Assembly (NCBI RefSeq): GCF_001806325.1
Contig: NZ_CP017580.1
Location: forward strand, 2,914,001-2,978,000
Reading direction: 5' to 3'
DNA: 64,000 nt
Origin: Curtobacterium sp. BH-2-1-1
Lineage (GTDB): Bacteria > Actinomycetota > Actinomycetes > Actinomycetales > Microbacteriaceae
The notes under the pieces were generated by a model. The model was given only the letters and a program-made list of their open reading frames with translations, searched no databases and was not told the DNA's origin. The position numbers and the translations under genes are program-made. The number at the start of each line of letters is the position of its first letter. Positions within the stretch are counted from its first letter, which is position 1. Below are positions 1 to 8,927 of this stretch, piece by piece.

Positions 1-884
1 GGCACTGGGTGTTCGCCGGTGCACTCGTCATCGCGGTCGGCGCGTTCTCGCTGCTCGTCCCGACCCTCGGCCGGCTGCACCCACCCGCACCCGAGCTCCG
101 TCCGGCGTGGCAGCGGTCCCGGATCGGCTGGTCGGTCGCCGCCGCGGTGGCGATCCTGCTGCTCAACGTCGCCCCGGACCTCAGCGCGTGGGCGCGGCTC
201 GCCGCCGTGCTCATCGGCCTCGTCGGGACGTGGTCCGCACTCCGCCCGCTGCTGCCCGCCGGCACCTTCCGCGCCGCCCCCGGGCTGCCGTCGGTGATCC
301 TGTTGCGGGGGCTCGTCGCAGCCTCGTTCTTCGGCAGCGAGGCGTACGTGCCGTTCCTGCTGCAGGCGAAGGACGGCCTGTCCGCCTCGGCGGCGGGGCT
401 CGCGCTGACGGTCGCGGCACTCAGCTGGGCCGGGTCGAGCTGGCTGCACGGACGGCTGGGCGAGGAACGGCTCACCGCGACCCGGACCTTCGCGATCGGG
501 CTCGCGCTCGTGCTCGTCAGCCTGCTCACGGCGCTGACGGTCGCCACGTTCGGTCTGCCGTGGTGGCTGCTCGTGGTCGGGTGGTTCGTCGGCGGCGCGG
601 GCATGGGGGCGATCTACCCGCGGACCTCGATGCTGACGCTGCGCTTCTCCGGCGAGGGCGACGACGGGTTCGCGAGCTCGGCCCTGACCATCGCCGACGC
701 CTCGGGCAGCGTGATCGGGCTCGCCGTCACCGGGCTGCTGTTCATCGGGACGGGCGGTGCCGACGCCGCGGTGTCGTTCCCGCTCGTGTTCGGCGGCATG
801 ACCCTGATCGCGGTGCTCGCCGTCGCCGCGGTCCGTCGCCTCGGCCCCGTCCCGGCACCGTCCGTCGTCGCGGTGGGCGGGTAG
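1..884 (+). CDS. MFS transporter, C-terminal part (5' end outside window)
   Basis: The reading frame is already open at the left edge, so the true start lies upstream; the GTG near base 9 is internal. About 290 residues are visible with roughly nine hydrophobic membrane segments, including a glycine-rich segment (GGAGMGAIYPR) typical of the second half of drug:H+ antiporter-type MFS proteins. I infer an inner-membrane exporter, possibly of the 14-TM DHA2 group because so many segments lie in this half. The substrate cannot be read from the sequence. The stop is one base before the GTG of the next gene, so the two are probably co-transcribed. Confidence 0.75.
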   Translation, partial: HWVFAGALVIAVGAFSLLVPTLGRLHPPAPELRPAWQRSRIGWSVAAAVAILLLNVAPDLSAWARLAAVLIGLVGTWSALRPLLPAGTFRAAPGLPSVILLRGLVAASFFGSEAYVPFLLQAKDGLSASAAGLALTVAALSWAGSSWLHGRLGEERLTATRTFAIGLALVLVSLLTALTVATFGLPWWLLVVGWFVGGAGMGAIYPRTSMLTLRFSGEGDDGFASSALTIADASGSVIGLAVTGLLFIGTGGADAAVSFPLVFGGMTLIAVLAVAAVRRLGPVPAPSVVAVGG

Positions 885-885
885 C

Positions 886-1440
886 GTGGCGGTCGTGCTC
901 CTCCGCGTCGTCACCGCCACCGTCGTCATCGGTGCGGCCCTCGCCCTGGCCGGCTGTCAGGGCACGACGTCGGCCGCGCCCACGCCGGTGCAGAGCACGG
1001 ACCTGACCAGCTCCGACGGCGGGTTCGACCGGCACGCGGTCATCGGCGTGGTCCTCGAACCCGGGCAGGACACGCTCGGCGCAGACCTGCGGTCCGGACT
1101 GGCCGACGCCGGCTTCGACCCGGACGTGCGCGTCGCACCGGCCGACGGCTCCGCCGCCGCGCAGCGCACCGCGGTGGACCAGCTCGTCCGTACGGGCGCG
1201 AAGGCGTTGCTCGTGCGGGCGGTCGACGCCTCGGCGCTGACCGGGGTCATCCAGACGGCGCACGACGCCGGTGTCGTCGTGGTGTCGCTGGGGGACCCGC
1301 TGCCGACGAGTGGCACGGGCGGCGACGGCGTCTCCGCGGACTACCGGGTGCCGGCCGGCGACGACCAGGCCGACCTCGTCAGCGGGGCCGTCGACGTGGT
1401 CGAGTCGCTCCAGCGCGGCGAGAAGCCCACGACCGACTGA
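886..1440 (+). CDS. Short lipoprotein resembling one lobe of a periplasmic sugar-binding protein
   Basis: This is a 184-residue protein starting at GTG directly behind the MFS gene. The N-terminus is a lipoprotein signal: a hydrophobic stretch ending in LAGC, with Cys at about residue 24, so the mature protein should be lipid-anchored outside the membrane. The rest (IGVVLEP, ADLRSGLADAGFDPDVRVA, QLVRTGAKALLVRAVD, IQTAHDAGVVVVSLGDPLP) looks like the first Rossmann-like lobe of type I periplasmic binding proteins. Those normally have 300 or more residues and two lobes; here the second lobe is absent. It may bind a ligand as a half-domain or be a decayed gene. No ABC permease is nearby. Confidence in the fold is moderate. 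Confidence 0.6.
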   Translation: MAVVLLRVVTATVVIGAALALAGCQGTTSAAPTPVQSTDLTSSDGGFDRHAVIGVVLEPGQDTLGADLRSGLADAGFDPDVRVAPADGSAAAQRTAVDQLVRTGAKALLVRAVDASALTGVIQTAHDAGVVVVSLGDPLPTSGTGGDGVSADYRVPAGDDQADLVSGAVDVVESLQRGEKPTTD

Positions 1441-1459
1441 CGTCCGTCGGGCAGGGCGG

Positions 1460-2041
1460 TCAGCGCCACCACGACGGGAACGACAGCACGATCGTGTCGA
1501 CCAGTGCCTTCCGCGACCGTCGCGGTCCGGCGAGCCAGGCCTCGATCGCGCCGACGAAGCCCTGCGCCACGAAGCCCGCGGCGACGTCGTCGAGGAGTTC
1601 CGGCCGGTGCTCGCGCTCGAGCGTCCGGATGTGCTGCTCGCTCGACACCGTGAAGTGCTCCACGAGGAGTCGGTGCAGCGACGCGTCGTTCGGGTCCGGC
1701 AGCGCCTTGCCGTAGATCTCGCGGTGCGCGACGACGTGCTCGACGACGGCGTTGATGCCGCGTCGGGTGATCGTCGCGAACTCGTCGACGCCGGCACCCC
1801 GGGCGAACGCCGCGCGTCGGACCTCGGCGTCGTCCTCGCGGATGCGGTCGAGCTCCGGCGTGAGGACGTCGGCGAGCAACGACCCGGGGGAGACCGCGTG
1901 CGAGTAGAACGTGGCGCGGTTGATGCCGGCCGCCCGGGTGACGTCGGCGACCGTGATCTCGGACACCGGCCGGTCGGCGGCCAGTCGCAGGATTGCCTCG
2001 CGCAGGGCAGCGGTCGTGTGCAGGATGCGGGCATCCACCAT
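1460..2041 (-). CDS. TetR/AcrR family transcriptional regulator
   Basis: The protein has 193 residues, with an N-terminal TetR helix-turn-helix (EITVADVTRAAGINRATFYSH, about residues 24-44) and a longer C-terminal all-helical ligand or dimerisation domain. I chose the ATG at 2041 because a purine-rich AGGGGG lies just upstream on this strand; the open frame extends about 96 codons further but that part has no domain character. It is divergent from the Bcr/CflA-type MFS gene at 2313, the usual arrangement for a TetR repressor controlling its own efflux pump. Its stop is 19 bases from the end of the convergent lipoprotein gene. Confidence 0.85.
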   Translation of the reverse strand: MVDARILHTTAALREAILRLAADRPVSEITVADVTRAAGINRATFYSHAVSPGSLLADVLTPELDRIREDDAEVRRAAFARGAGVDEFATITRRGINAVVEHVVAHREIYGKALPDPNDASLHRLLVEHFTVSSEQHIRTLEREHRPELLDDVAAGFVAQGFVGAIEAWLAGPRRSRKALVDTIVLSFPSWWR

Positions 2042-2232
2042 GACGCCACCCCCTTCTGATCCGGTTCCGTCCCGCCGGTGTTCCGGCGGAACGGGCGGGA
2101 CGACGTCCGCCGGCGGTCGACCGGCGGCGAGCAGTCCGACGGTACCGCATGTGCCGCGTCCGATCGGGGCGGGAGCCGTGGCAACACGCGGGAGAACGCC
2201 CCGGACTGCTGCGGTGGTGCTCGGGGGACCCG

Positions 2233-2261
2233 TAGGATGGTTCCGCGGACGAATCGATTCG
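2233..2261 (+). promoter_or_regulatory. Probable promoter and TetR operator of the MFS efflux gene
   Basis: TAGGAT at 2233-2238 fits a -10 hexamer. The perfect 12-base palindrome CGAATCGATTCG at 2250-2261 would lie just after the transcription start. This placement would suit roadblock repression by the divergent TetR protein. The assignment is inference from position and symmetry. Confidence 0.4.
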
Positions 2262-2312
2262 ATCGACGCCGCGATCACCTCCCCACCCCTCACCGTCGAA
2301 GGACTCCTGCTC

Positions 2313-3569
2313 GTGACCGCGCCCGCCACCACCGGTTCGCTCCGTGTCGTCCTGCACCCGGGAGACGCGCTCTCCCGCCGGCAGCGACTCGTCTACGTCT
2401 TCGTCCTGGGCGCCCTCACCGCGCTCGGACCGTTCACGATCGACCTCTACCTGCCGGCGTTCCCGTCGCTCAAGGACGAGTTCGGCATCACCGACGGGGC
2501 GGTGCAGCTCACCCTCACCGCGACGACGCTCGGCTTCGCGGCCGGACAGCTGCTGGTCGGCCCGTGGAGCGACAAGGTCGGTCGCCGGCTCCCGCTCATC
2601 ATCGCGACGAGTCTGCACGTCGCAGCATCGCTCGGAGCCGCACTGGCGCCGAATGTCGAGGTGCTGGCGCTCTTCCGCGTCCTGCAGGGCATGGGTGCAG
2701 CGGCCGGTGGCGTCGTGGCGATGGCGACCGTGCGCGACCTGTTCGGCGGCAAGCCGCTCGTGCGGATGCTGTCCCGCCTCGCGATGGTGAACGGCCTGGC
2801 GCCCATCCTCGCCCCGCTCATCGGCTCGCAGATGCTCCGGTTCGTGAGCTGGCACGGGATCTTCGTCTTCCTCGCCTGCTACGGCGCCGCTGTCGTGCTC
2901 GCCGCGGTCCTGCTCATCGTCGAGACGCTCCCGCCGGCACGTCGGCACGAGGCCGGGCACTCCACCATCGGGCAGCGGTACCGGGCGCTCTTCTCGGACC
3001 GCGTCTTCGTGGGGGTCGCGCTCATCGGGGCGATGGTCTTCAGCGGGCTCTTCTCGTACCTCAGCGCGTCACCGTTCCTGTTCCAGGGCCTGTACGGGCT
3101 CGACGCGCAGCAGTACGGTCTGCTGTTCGCGGTGAACTCGGTCGGCGTCGTCGTCGGCGTGCAGGTCTCCGCGCGGTTGGCGCAGCGCGTCGGACCGCAG
3201 TGGATCCTCGCGTGCTCGACCGCGACCCTGTTCCTCGCCGCCGTCGCGATCATGGTGCTCGACCAGCTCGGCGCCGGACTCGTCGGGGTGCTCGTGCCGC
3301 TCTGGTTCTTCATCGCCGCGTGCGGCTTCTCGTTCCCGCTCGTCCAGGTGATCGGGCTCGCCGCCCACGGCAAGGAGGCCGGCACCGCCGCCTCGCTCCT
3401 CGGCGCGCTGAACTTCGGCGTGGCGGGGATCATCTCGCCCGTGGTCGGGTGGATCGGCATCACCACGGCGACCCCGATGGCAGTGGTGATGGCGTGCACG
3501 TCGGCCGTCGCGATCGTGCTGCTCTGGGCGGTCGTCCGACCGAGGACGGTCCCGGCGCTCACGCACTGA
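2313..3569 (+). CDS. Bcr/CflA-type multidrug efflux MFS transporter
   Basis: This 418-residue protein has twelve predicted membrane segments. It carries family features such as TIDLYLPAFPSL in the first segment and the loop motif GPWSDKVGRRLPL, which is the MFS motif between TM2 and TM3. I place the start at the GTG at 2313, with GAAGGA about ten bases upstream. The open frame extends much further upstream but overlaps the divergent TetR gene. The family exports bicyclomycin, sulfonamides, chloramphenicol-like drugs or amino acids by proton antiport; the substrate here is unknown. Regulation by the divergent TetR protein is likely. Confidence 0.85.
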   Translation: MTAPATTGSLRVVLHPGDALSRRQRLVYVFVLGALTALGPFTIDLYLPAFPSLKDEFGITDGAVQLTLTATTLGFAAGQLLVGPWSDKVGRRLPLIIATSLHVAASLGAALAPNVEVLALFRVLQGMGAAAGGVVAMATVRDLFGGKPLVRMLSRLAMVNGLAPILAPLIGSQMLRFVSWHGIFVFLACYGAAVVLAAVLLIVETLPPARRHEAGHSTIGQRYRALFSDRVFVGVALIGAMVFSGLFSYLSASPFLFQGLYGLDAQQYGLLFAVNSVGVVVGVQVSARLAQRVGPQWILACSTATLFLAAVAIMVLDQLGAGLVGVLVPLWFFIAACGFSFPLVQVIGLAAHGKEAGTAASLLGALNFGVAGIISPVVGWIGITTATPMAVVMACTSAVAIVLLWAVVRPRTVPALTH

Positions 3570-3631
3570 CCGTCGCACGGTGCCACGGCACGCGCCGGAC
3601 AGGAGTGTCCGGCCGTTCGTATGCTGTGGAC

Positions 3632-5602
3632 ATGAGCGACGTGGTGGCGCAGGCACGGGCAGCGGCCGAGGCCGCGAAGCAGGCGGCCGACGAGGCCCGG
3701 CGCCTCGCGGACGAGGCGGTGCAGCGGGCGGAGGAACTCGCCGCCGCGGTGGCGCAGGGCCAGGAGGCGCGGCTCGAGCCCGACGCGGAACCGGCGGTCG
3801 TCGACTCGCCGGCCCCGGCGGTGGACGCGACCGCCCCGGCGGGCGAGCCGACGTCGACGGCCGGCACCGTGCCTCCCGAGCCGACCACCACCGAGGGGCC
3901 GCTCGGCGCGGACGCCGTCGCGGCGATCCGCGCCGGCTACGAGGTCGAGGGCAGCGCGCTGCAGCTCGGTGCCCTCGTGAACGGCGCCGCGGTGCCCGAC
4001 GTGCAGGTCCGGATCCCGCTCGGCATGCTCAACCGACACGGTCTCGTCGCGGGCGCGACCGGCACGGGCAAGACGCGCACGCTGCAGGTCCTCGCCGAGC
4101 AGATCGCCGCGAACGGGGTGCCCGTCTTCGCCGCCGACATCAAGGGCGACCTGTCCGGGCTGGCGGTCGCGGGCACGCCGAACGACAAGCTCCTCGCGCG
4201 CACCGCCGGGATCGGCCAGGAGTGGCGCGCGGTGGCGAGCGAGGCGGAGCTCTACTCGCTCGGCGGGCAGGGGACCGGCGTGCCGATCCGTGCGACCGTG
4301 TCCGGGTTCGGACCGCTCCTGCTGTCGAAGGTGCTCGGGCTGAACGACACGCAGGAGTCCTCCCTCGGGCTCGTGTTCCACTACGCGGAGCGGGCCGGGC
4401 TGCCGCTCGTCGACCTGTCCGACCTGCGGAGCGTGCTGACCTTCCTCGTGAGCGACCAGGGCAAGGCGGAGCTCGCCGAGCTCGGCGGGCTGTCGAAGCA
4501 GACCGCCGGGGTGATCCTCCGCGAGCTGATCACCTTCGCCGACAAGGGCGCCGACCAGTTCTTCGGCGAGACGGAGATCGACACGACCGTGTTCCTCCGC
4601 ACCGCCGCCGACGGCCGGGGGATCGTCAGCCTGCTCGAGGTGCCCGGCGTGCAGGACCAGCCCGAGGTCTTCTCGACGTTCCTGATGTGGCTCCTCGCCG
4701 ACCTCTTCAACGAGCTCCCCGAGGTGGGCGACCAGGACAAGCCGAAGCTCGTGTTCTTCTTCGACGAGGCGCACCTGCTCTTCAGCGGGGCGTCGGCGGA
4801 CTTCCTCGAGCAGATCGTCCGCACGGTCCGGCTCATCCGTTCGAAGGGCGTCGGGATCTTCTTCGTCACGCAGACCCCGAAGGACGTCCCGAACGACGTG
4901 CTCGCCCAGCTCGGCTCGCGGATCCAGCACCAGCTGCGGGCGCACACCCCCGATGACGCGAAGGCGCTGCGCGCGACGGTGTCGACCTACCCGACGAGCG
5001 ACTACGACCTCGGGGAGGTGCTGACCTCGCTCGCCACCGGTGAGGCGATCGTCACCGTGATGAACGAGAAGGGCGCGCCGACGCCGGTGGCCTGGACGCG
5101 CCTCCGCGCCCCCGAGGGCTCGATGGACCCGATGCCCGCGGCCGAGATGACGGCGCGGGTGCAGGCATCGCCGCTCCTGTCCACCTACGGCACGCGGCTC
5201 GATCCCGACTCGGCGTACGAGATGCTCGCCCGCCGGATGGAGGCCGCCGCTGCGGACGCGGCTGCCGCGGACGCCGAGAAGGCCGCGGCGACCGCTGCCG
5301 CCGAGGCGGAGAAGGAGGCGGCCCGCGCCGCTGCCGCCGCAGCGAAGGAGGCCGCGGCGAAGGAGAAGACCGAGGCGCGCGAACGGGCCGCGGCGCAGAA
5401 GGAGTACGAGCGGGCGCAGCGGGAGTTCGAGCGAGCCGAACGGGCGGCCGATGCGCGGCGGTCGGGGCGCACGTCGTCCCGGACGACGACGTCACGGAAG
5501 GCGGACGACCCGCTGTCGGACCTGCTCGGGTCCGGGCTGGGCAGGACGATCGCCAAGGAGGTCGTGCAGGGGATCTTCTCGACCCTGCGCCGCCGTCGCT
5601 GA
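3632..5602 (+). CDS. HerA-like ATPase, DUF853 family
   Basis: The protein has 656 residues. Residues 1-45 form an Ala/Glu/Lys coiled coil, followed by an acidic, proline-rich linker. The ATPase core has a Walker A GATGTGKT at about 141-148 and a Walker B LVFFFDEAH at about 373-381. A second long Ala/Glu/Arg coiled coil spans about 533-610, and the tail ends in RRRR. The family (HerA/VirB4/FtsK-like NTPases) is often annotated as DUF853, and its cellular role is not established. The start is supported by TATGCT at 3620-3625 exactly six bases before the ATG, suggesting a leaderless mRNA. A small hairpin at 3595-3612 separates it from the MFS gene. Confidence 0.85.
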   Translation: MSDVVAQARAAAEAAKQAADEARRLADEAVQRAEELAAAVAQGQEARLEPDAEPAVVDSPAPAVDATAPAGEPTSTAGTVPPEPTTTEGPLGADAVAAIRAGYEVEGSALQLGALVNGAAVPDVQVRIPLGMLNRHGLVAGATGTGKTRTLQVLAEQIAANGVPVFAADIKGDLSGLAVAGTPNDKLLARTAGIGQEWRAVASEAELYSLGGQGTGVPIRATVSGFGPLLLSKVLGLNDTQESSLGLVFHYAERAGLPLVDLSDLRSVLTFLVSDQGKAELAELGGLSKQTAGVILRELITFADKGADQFFGETEIDTTVFLRTAADGRGIVSLLEVPGVQDQPEVFSTFLMWLLADLFNELPEVGDQDKPKLVFFFDEAHLLFSGASADFLEQIVRTVRLIRSKGVGIFFVTQTPKDVPNDVLAQLGSRIQHQLRAHTPDDAKALRATVSTYPTSDYDLGEVLTSLATGEAIVTVMNEKGAPTPVAWTRLRAPEGSMDPMPAAEMTARVQASPLLSTYGTRLDPDSAYEMLARRMEAAAADAAAADAEKAAATAAAEAEKEAARAAAAAAKEAAAKEKTEARERAAAQKEYERAQREFERAERAADARRSGRTSSRTTTSRKADDPLSDLLGSGLGRTIAKEVVQGIFSTLRRRR

Positions 5603-5606
5603 GGGG

Positions 5607-6248
5607 TCAGCCGAGGAGGCCGGTGGTCTCGACCACGAGCAGCCCGGCGACCGCGAGGACCGCCACCGCACCGACGGCGACGTACGCCCCGCGCTGCTCG
5701 TACCAGGACCGGCTCGCCGGGTAGCGCCGCACGAACTCGCGGATCGACATCGGCCGGGTCTCGTCGGTGACCTGCACGCCGAGGGCGTCCACGATGCTGT
5801 CGATGCCGGCGTCGCTCCAGGTGTCGGCGCGGAGGCGGAACAGGTGGGCGCCGGCGGCGTCGAGCGCGATGAGCTCGCGCGTCGTGCGCTCGACCGCGCT
5901 GCCGTACGTGGTGGCGAGGACCAGGCTGTGGACGCGGTCGCGGTCCACCCGCCGGTTCTGCGTGAGGACGCCGCGCACCGTGATCGCCACCGGGTCGATG
6001 CCGATGAACGCGGTGCCGAGGCGCACGAAGACGACGGCGACGGCGGCCGCGAGCAGGATGACCGCACCCGTGACGACCGGCCAGAGGCGCATCGGGAGGG
6101 AGACCCAGACGAGGGCGACGGCGAGGGGGACGGCCGAGAACACGACGCTCAGGATCGTCGAGCGCACGAGCGAGCGACGCGGCCGGAGGACCACGTCGTA
6201 CACGGTCGCGCTCGGCCGAGCTGCTGCCGGCGCCGTCAGGTCCCCCAC
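5607..6248 (-). CDS. PH-like domain membrane protein
   Basis: The protein has 213 residues. Two hydrophobic segments lie near the N-terminus (about residues 27-50 and 55-78). They are followed by a soluble region with the pattern of a bacterial PH-like domain (IDPVAITVRGVLTQNRRVDRD, about 85-180) and a C-terminal membrane segment. I chose the GTG at 6248 because GAGGAG lies about six bases upstream; the longer open frame would run over tRNA-Ser. Function is unknown; such proteins are usually annotated as PH domain-containing. It faces the HerA-like gene tail to tail with a gap of four bases and no clear terminator. Confidence 0.7.
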   Translation of the reverse strand: MGDLTAPAAARPSATVYDVVLRPRRSLVRSTILSVVFSAVPLAVALVWVSLPMRLWPVVTGAVILLAAAVAVVFVRLGTAFIGIDPVAITVRGVLTQNRRVDRDRVHSLVLATTYGSAVERTTRELIALDAAGAHLFRLRADTWSDAGIDSIVDALGVQVTDETRPMSIREFVRRYPASRSWYEQRGAYVAVGAVAVLAVAGLLVVETTGLLG

Positions 6249-6480
6249 GTGGACTCCTCGTCCCTCGGGTGCCCGGGCAGCGTTCGACGCTCGCCCGGGG
6301 AGCGCGCCCCTGCCGCTCCGTGCACCGTGTCCGACCCGTCCCGGGGTCGTTCGTCTGGGCAGTCTAGGCGACCGACGGGTATCGGGGACAGCCCGTTCCA
6401 CCCCTCGGCATCGTTTCCCGGCCAGTCCATGGCGAACGGGGTTCGGCGGGGTCCGCCGGGTGGGGGACCGTCCTGTCCGG

Positions 6481-6510
6481 AGTGCGCCGGAGTGCGCCGG
6501 AGTGCTCCGG
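6481..6510. repeat. Three tandem copies of a 10-base unit
   Basis: The unit AGTGCGCCGG occurs twice exactly and a third time with one change (AGTGCTCCGG), just beyond the tRNA-Ser terminator. It is noncoding and no function is evident. Confidence 0.8.
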
Positions 6511-6516
6511 ACGACG

Positions 6517-6550
6517 AACGCCCCGGGAACCGATCGGTTCCCGGGGCGTT
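6517..6550 (-). terminator. Terminator of tRNA-Ser, 34-base perfect palindrome
   Basis: Bases 6517-6533 and 6534-6550 are exact reverse complements with core CGCCCCGGGAAC. The palindrome starts eight bases beyond the 3' end of tRNA-Ser on the minus strand. There is no strong U-run after the stem, as is common for hairpin terminators in GC-rich actinobacteria. Confidence 0.7.
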
Positions 6551-6558
6551 CCGTGCTC

Positions 6559-6646
6559 TGGCGGAGAATGGGGGATTCGAACCCCCGAGGGCTTGCACCC
6601 AACACGCTTTCCAAGCGTGCGCCATAGGCCACTAGGCGAATTCTCC
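6559..6646 (-). tRNA. tRNA-Ser (anticodon GGA)
   Basis: This 88-base gene includes an encoded CCA. The acceptor stem GGAGAAT pairs with ATTCTCC and is followed by G and CCA. The T arm is GGGGGTTCGAATCCCCC. The anticodon stem ACGC/GCGT encloses the loop TTGGAAA, giving anticodon GGA for UCC serine codons. The extended variable arm typical of tRNA-Ser is present. Confidence 0.95.
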
Positions 6647-6766
6647 TGGCGCCGTCTTCCGACGACGACACCCAATGGTACAGGTTCTCCGGAGTGCTCA
6701 CGACCGCGTGTCGGAAGTGCCGGGGCTCCCAGATGTCGTGCCGTGTGCGCCGACTACCCTGGACGC

Positions 6767-8875
6767 GTGTCGACCCGCATCTACATCACGTCAGCAGAAG
6801 GACACACGGGCAAGAGCACCGTCGCCCTCGGTGTCCTCGAGACCCTCGCACGCTCGGTCGGACGGGTCGGGGTGTTCCGACCGGTCGCCCGCTCCGTCGA
6901 CGAGCCGGACTACGTGCTCGAGCTCCTGCTGCAGCACACCGCGGTCGGCATCTCCTACGACGACGCGGTCGGCGTCACCTACGACGACGTGCACGCCGAC
7001 CCGGACGCGGCGCTCGCGACGATCGTCACCCGCTTCGCCCAGGTCGAGCGGCAGTGCGACGCGGTCGTGGTGCTCGGGTCGGACTACACCGACGTCGGCA
7101 GCCCGACGGAGCTGTCGTTCAACGCCAAGGTCGCGGTCAACCTGGGCGCTCCGGTGCTGCTCGTGCTCGGTGGCCGCGACGCCGCCGAACGCGGTGCCCG
7201 CACCCCCGAGGACATGGCCCAGGTCGCCGACGTCACGACGAGCGAGCTCCGCGCCGCGCACGCCCAGCTGTTCGGCATCGTCGTGAACCGTGCCGACCCC
7301 GATGCCCTGCCGTCGGTCGTGTCGAGCGTCCGGCAGGCGGTCAGCGACGACCACCCCGACCTGCCCGTGTGGGCCATCCCCGAGGACCGCGTCCTCGTCG
7401 CCCCGACCGTCCGCGCCCTGCTCGAAGCCACCGGGGCGACCCTGGTGCGCGGCGACGGGGCGCTGCTCGACCGCGAGGCCCTCGGCACCGTCGTCGCCGG
7501 CATGAGCATGGAGAACGTCCTGCCGCGCCTGATCGAGGGCGGGATCGTCGTCGTCCCGGGGGACCGCAGCGACGTCCTCATCGCGACGCTCCTCGCGAAC
7601 CAGTCCGAGACGTTCCCGAGCCTCGCCGGGGTGATCCTCAACGGCGGGTTCGAGACGGCACCGCAGATCTCCCGCCTGCTCGAGGGGCTGTCGAGCTCGC
7701 TGCCGATCGCGCAGAACGACCTCGGCACCTACGACACCGCGCTCCGCATCACCCAGACCCGCGGACGCCTCGCGGCGGACTCGCCCCGCAAGGCCGACCT
7801 CGCGCTCGCGCTGTTCGAGCAGCACGTCGACGCCGACGCCCTCCGCGACCGCCTGCAGCTCACGCCCTCCGGGGTCGTGACGCCGCTCATGTTCGAGCAC
7901 GGACTGCTCGACCGGGCCCGCGGGTACGGCAAGCGCATCGTCCTGCCCGAGGGCGAGGACGACCGCATCCTCCGCGCCGCGTCCACGCTCCTGCAGCGTC
8001 AGGTGTGCGAGCTCACGATCCTCGGCGACCCCGCCGCGATCCGGACCCGGGCGACCGAGCTCGGCCTCGACCTCGACGCCGCACAGCTCGTCTCCCCGTT
8101 CGACCCCGAGCTCCGTGAGCGCTTCGCCGAGGAGTACACCCGCCTCCGGGCGCACAAGGGCATGTCGATCGAGCTCGCCCGCGACACCGTGACCGACGTG
8201 TCCTACTTCGGCACGATGATGGTGCAGCTCGGGCTCGCCGACGGCATGGTCTCCGGCGCGAAGCACACGACGGCGCACACGATCCGGCCGTCGTTCGAGA
8301 TCATCAAGACCCGGCCGGACACCTCGATCGTGTCGAGCGTCTTCCTGATGGCCCTCGCCGACCGGGTCCTCGTCTACGGCGACTGCGCGGTCATCCCCGA
8401 CCCCACGAGCGAGCAGCTCGCGGACATCGCGATCTCGTCCGCCGAGACCGCGACGCAGTTCGGCATCGACCCGCGCGTGGCGATGCTCAGCTACTCGACG
8501 GGCGACAGCGGCTCGGGAGCGGACGTCGACAAGGTCCGCGCCGGCACCGCCTTCGTGCGCGAGCGCCGCCCGGACCTGCTCGTCGAGGGGCCGATCCAGT
8601 ACGACGCCGCCGCCGACCCGACGGTCGCGTCGACGAAGATGCCGGACTCGCCCGTCGCGGGTCGCGCCACGGTGTTCATCTTCCCCGACCTCAACACGGG
8701 CAACAACACGTACAAGGCCGTGCAGCGCTCGGCCGGTGCCGTGGCGATCGGCCCGGTCCTGCAGGGTCTGCGCAAGCCGATCAACGACCTCTCCCGCGGT
8801 GCGCTCGTCGGCGACATCGTCAACACCGTCGCGATCACCGCGATCCAGGCCGGCACCGCGACCGACGCGGGCTGA
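6767..8875 (+). CDS. pta: Phosphate acetyltransferase
   Basis: This is the long form of Pta, 702 residues. It has an N-terminal BioD-like P-loop region (SAEGHTGKS near residue 10), a middle DRTGG-type domain, and a C-terminal PTA catalytic domain containing RIVLPEGEDDRIL and the FPDLNTGNNTYK signature. It interconverts acetyl-CoA and acetyl phosphate in the cytosol. The start at GTG 6767 is supported by TACCCT at 6755-6760 six bases upstream, suggesting leaderless transcription. ackA follows 52 bases downstream, making the standard pta-ackA acetate unit. The length and domain order are those usual in actinobacteria. Confidence 0.97.
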   Translation: MSTRIYITSAEGHTGKSTVALGVLETLARSVGRVGVFRPVARSVDEPDYVLELLLQHTAVGISYDDAVGVTYDDVHADPDAALATIVTRFAQVERQCDAVVVLGSDYTDVGSPTELSFNAKVAVNLGAPVLLVLGGRDAAERGARTPEDMAQVADVTTSELRAAHAQLFGIVVNRADPDALPSVVSSVRQAVSDDHPDLPVWAIPEDRVLVAPTVRALLEATGATLVRGDGALLDREALGTVVAGMSMENVLPRLIEGGIVVVPGDRSDVLIATLLANQSETFPSLAGVILNGGFETAPQISRLLEGLSSSLPIAQNDLGTYDTALRITQTRGRLAADSPRKADLALALFEQHVDADALRDRLQLTPSGVVTPLMFEHGLLDRARGYGKRIVLPEGEDDRILRAASTLLQRQVCELTILGDPAAIRTRATELGLDLDAAQLVSPFDPELRERFAEEYTRLRAHKGMSIELARDTVTDVSYFGTMMVQLGLADGMVSGAKHTTAHTIRPSFEIIKTRPDTSIVSSVFLMALADRVLVYGDCAVIPDPTSEQLADIAISSAETATQFGIDPRVAMLSYSTGDSGSGADVDKVRAGTAFVRERRPDLLVEGPIQYDAAADPTVASTKMPDSPVAGRATVFIFPDLNTGNNTYKAVQRSAGAVAIGPVLQGLRKPINDLSRGALVGDIVNTVAITAIQAGTATDAG

Positions 8876-8927
8876 CCCGCGCGACCCGCACCGCGCCTCC
8901 CGTCCGACCGAGAAAGTGACCCATCCC

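Noticed and set aside
2078..5602. An 1174-codon frame joining the MFS region to the HerA-like ATPase
   Set aside because: The part before 3632 overlaps the MFS gene in another frame and is Arg-rich shadow; TATGCT and the coiled-coil N-terminus place the start at 3632.
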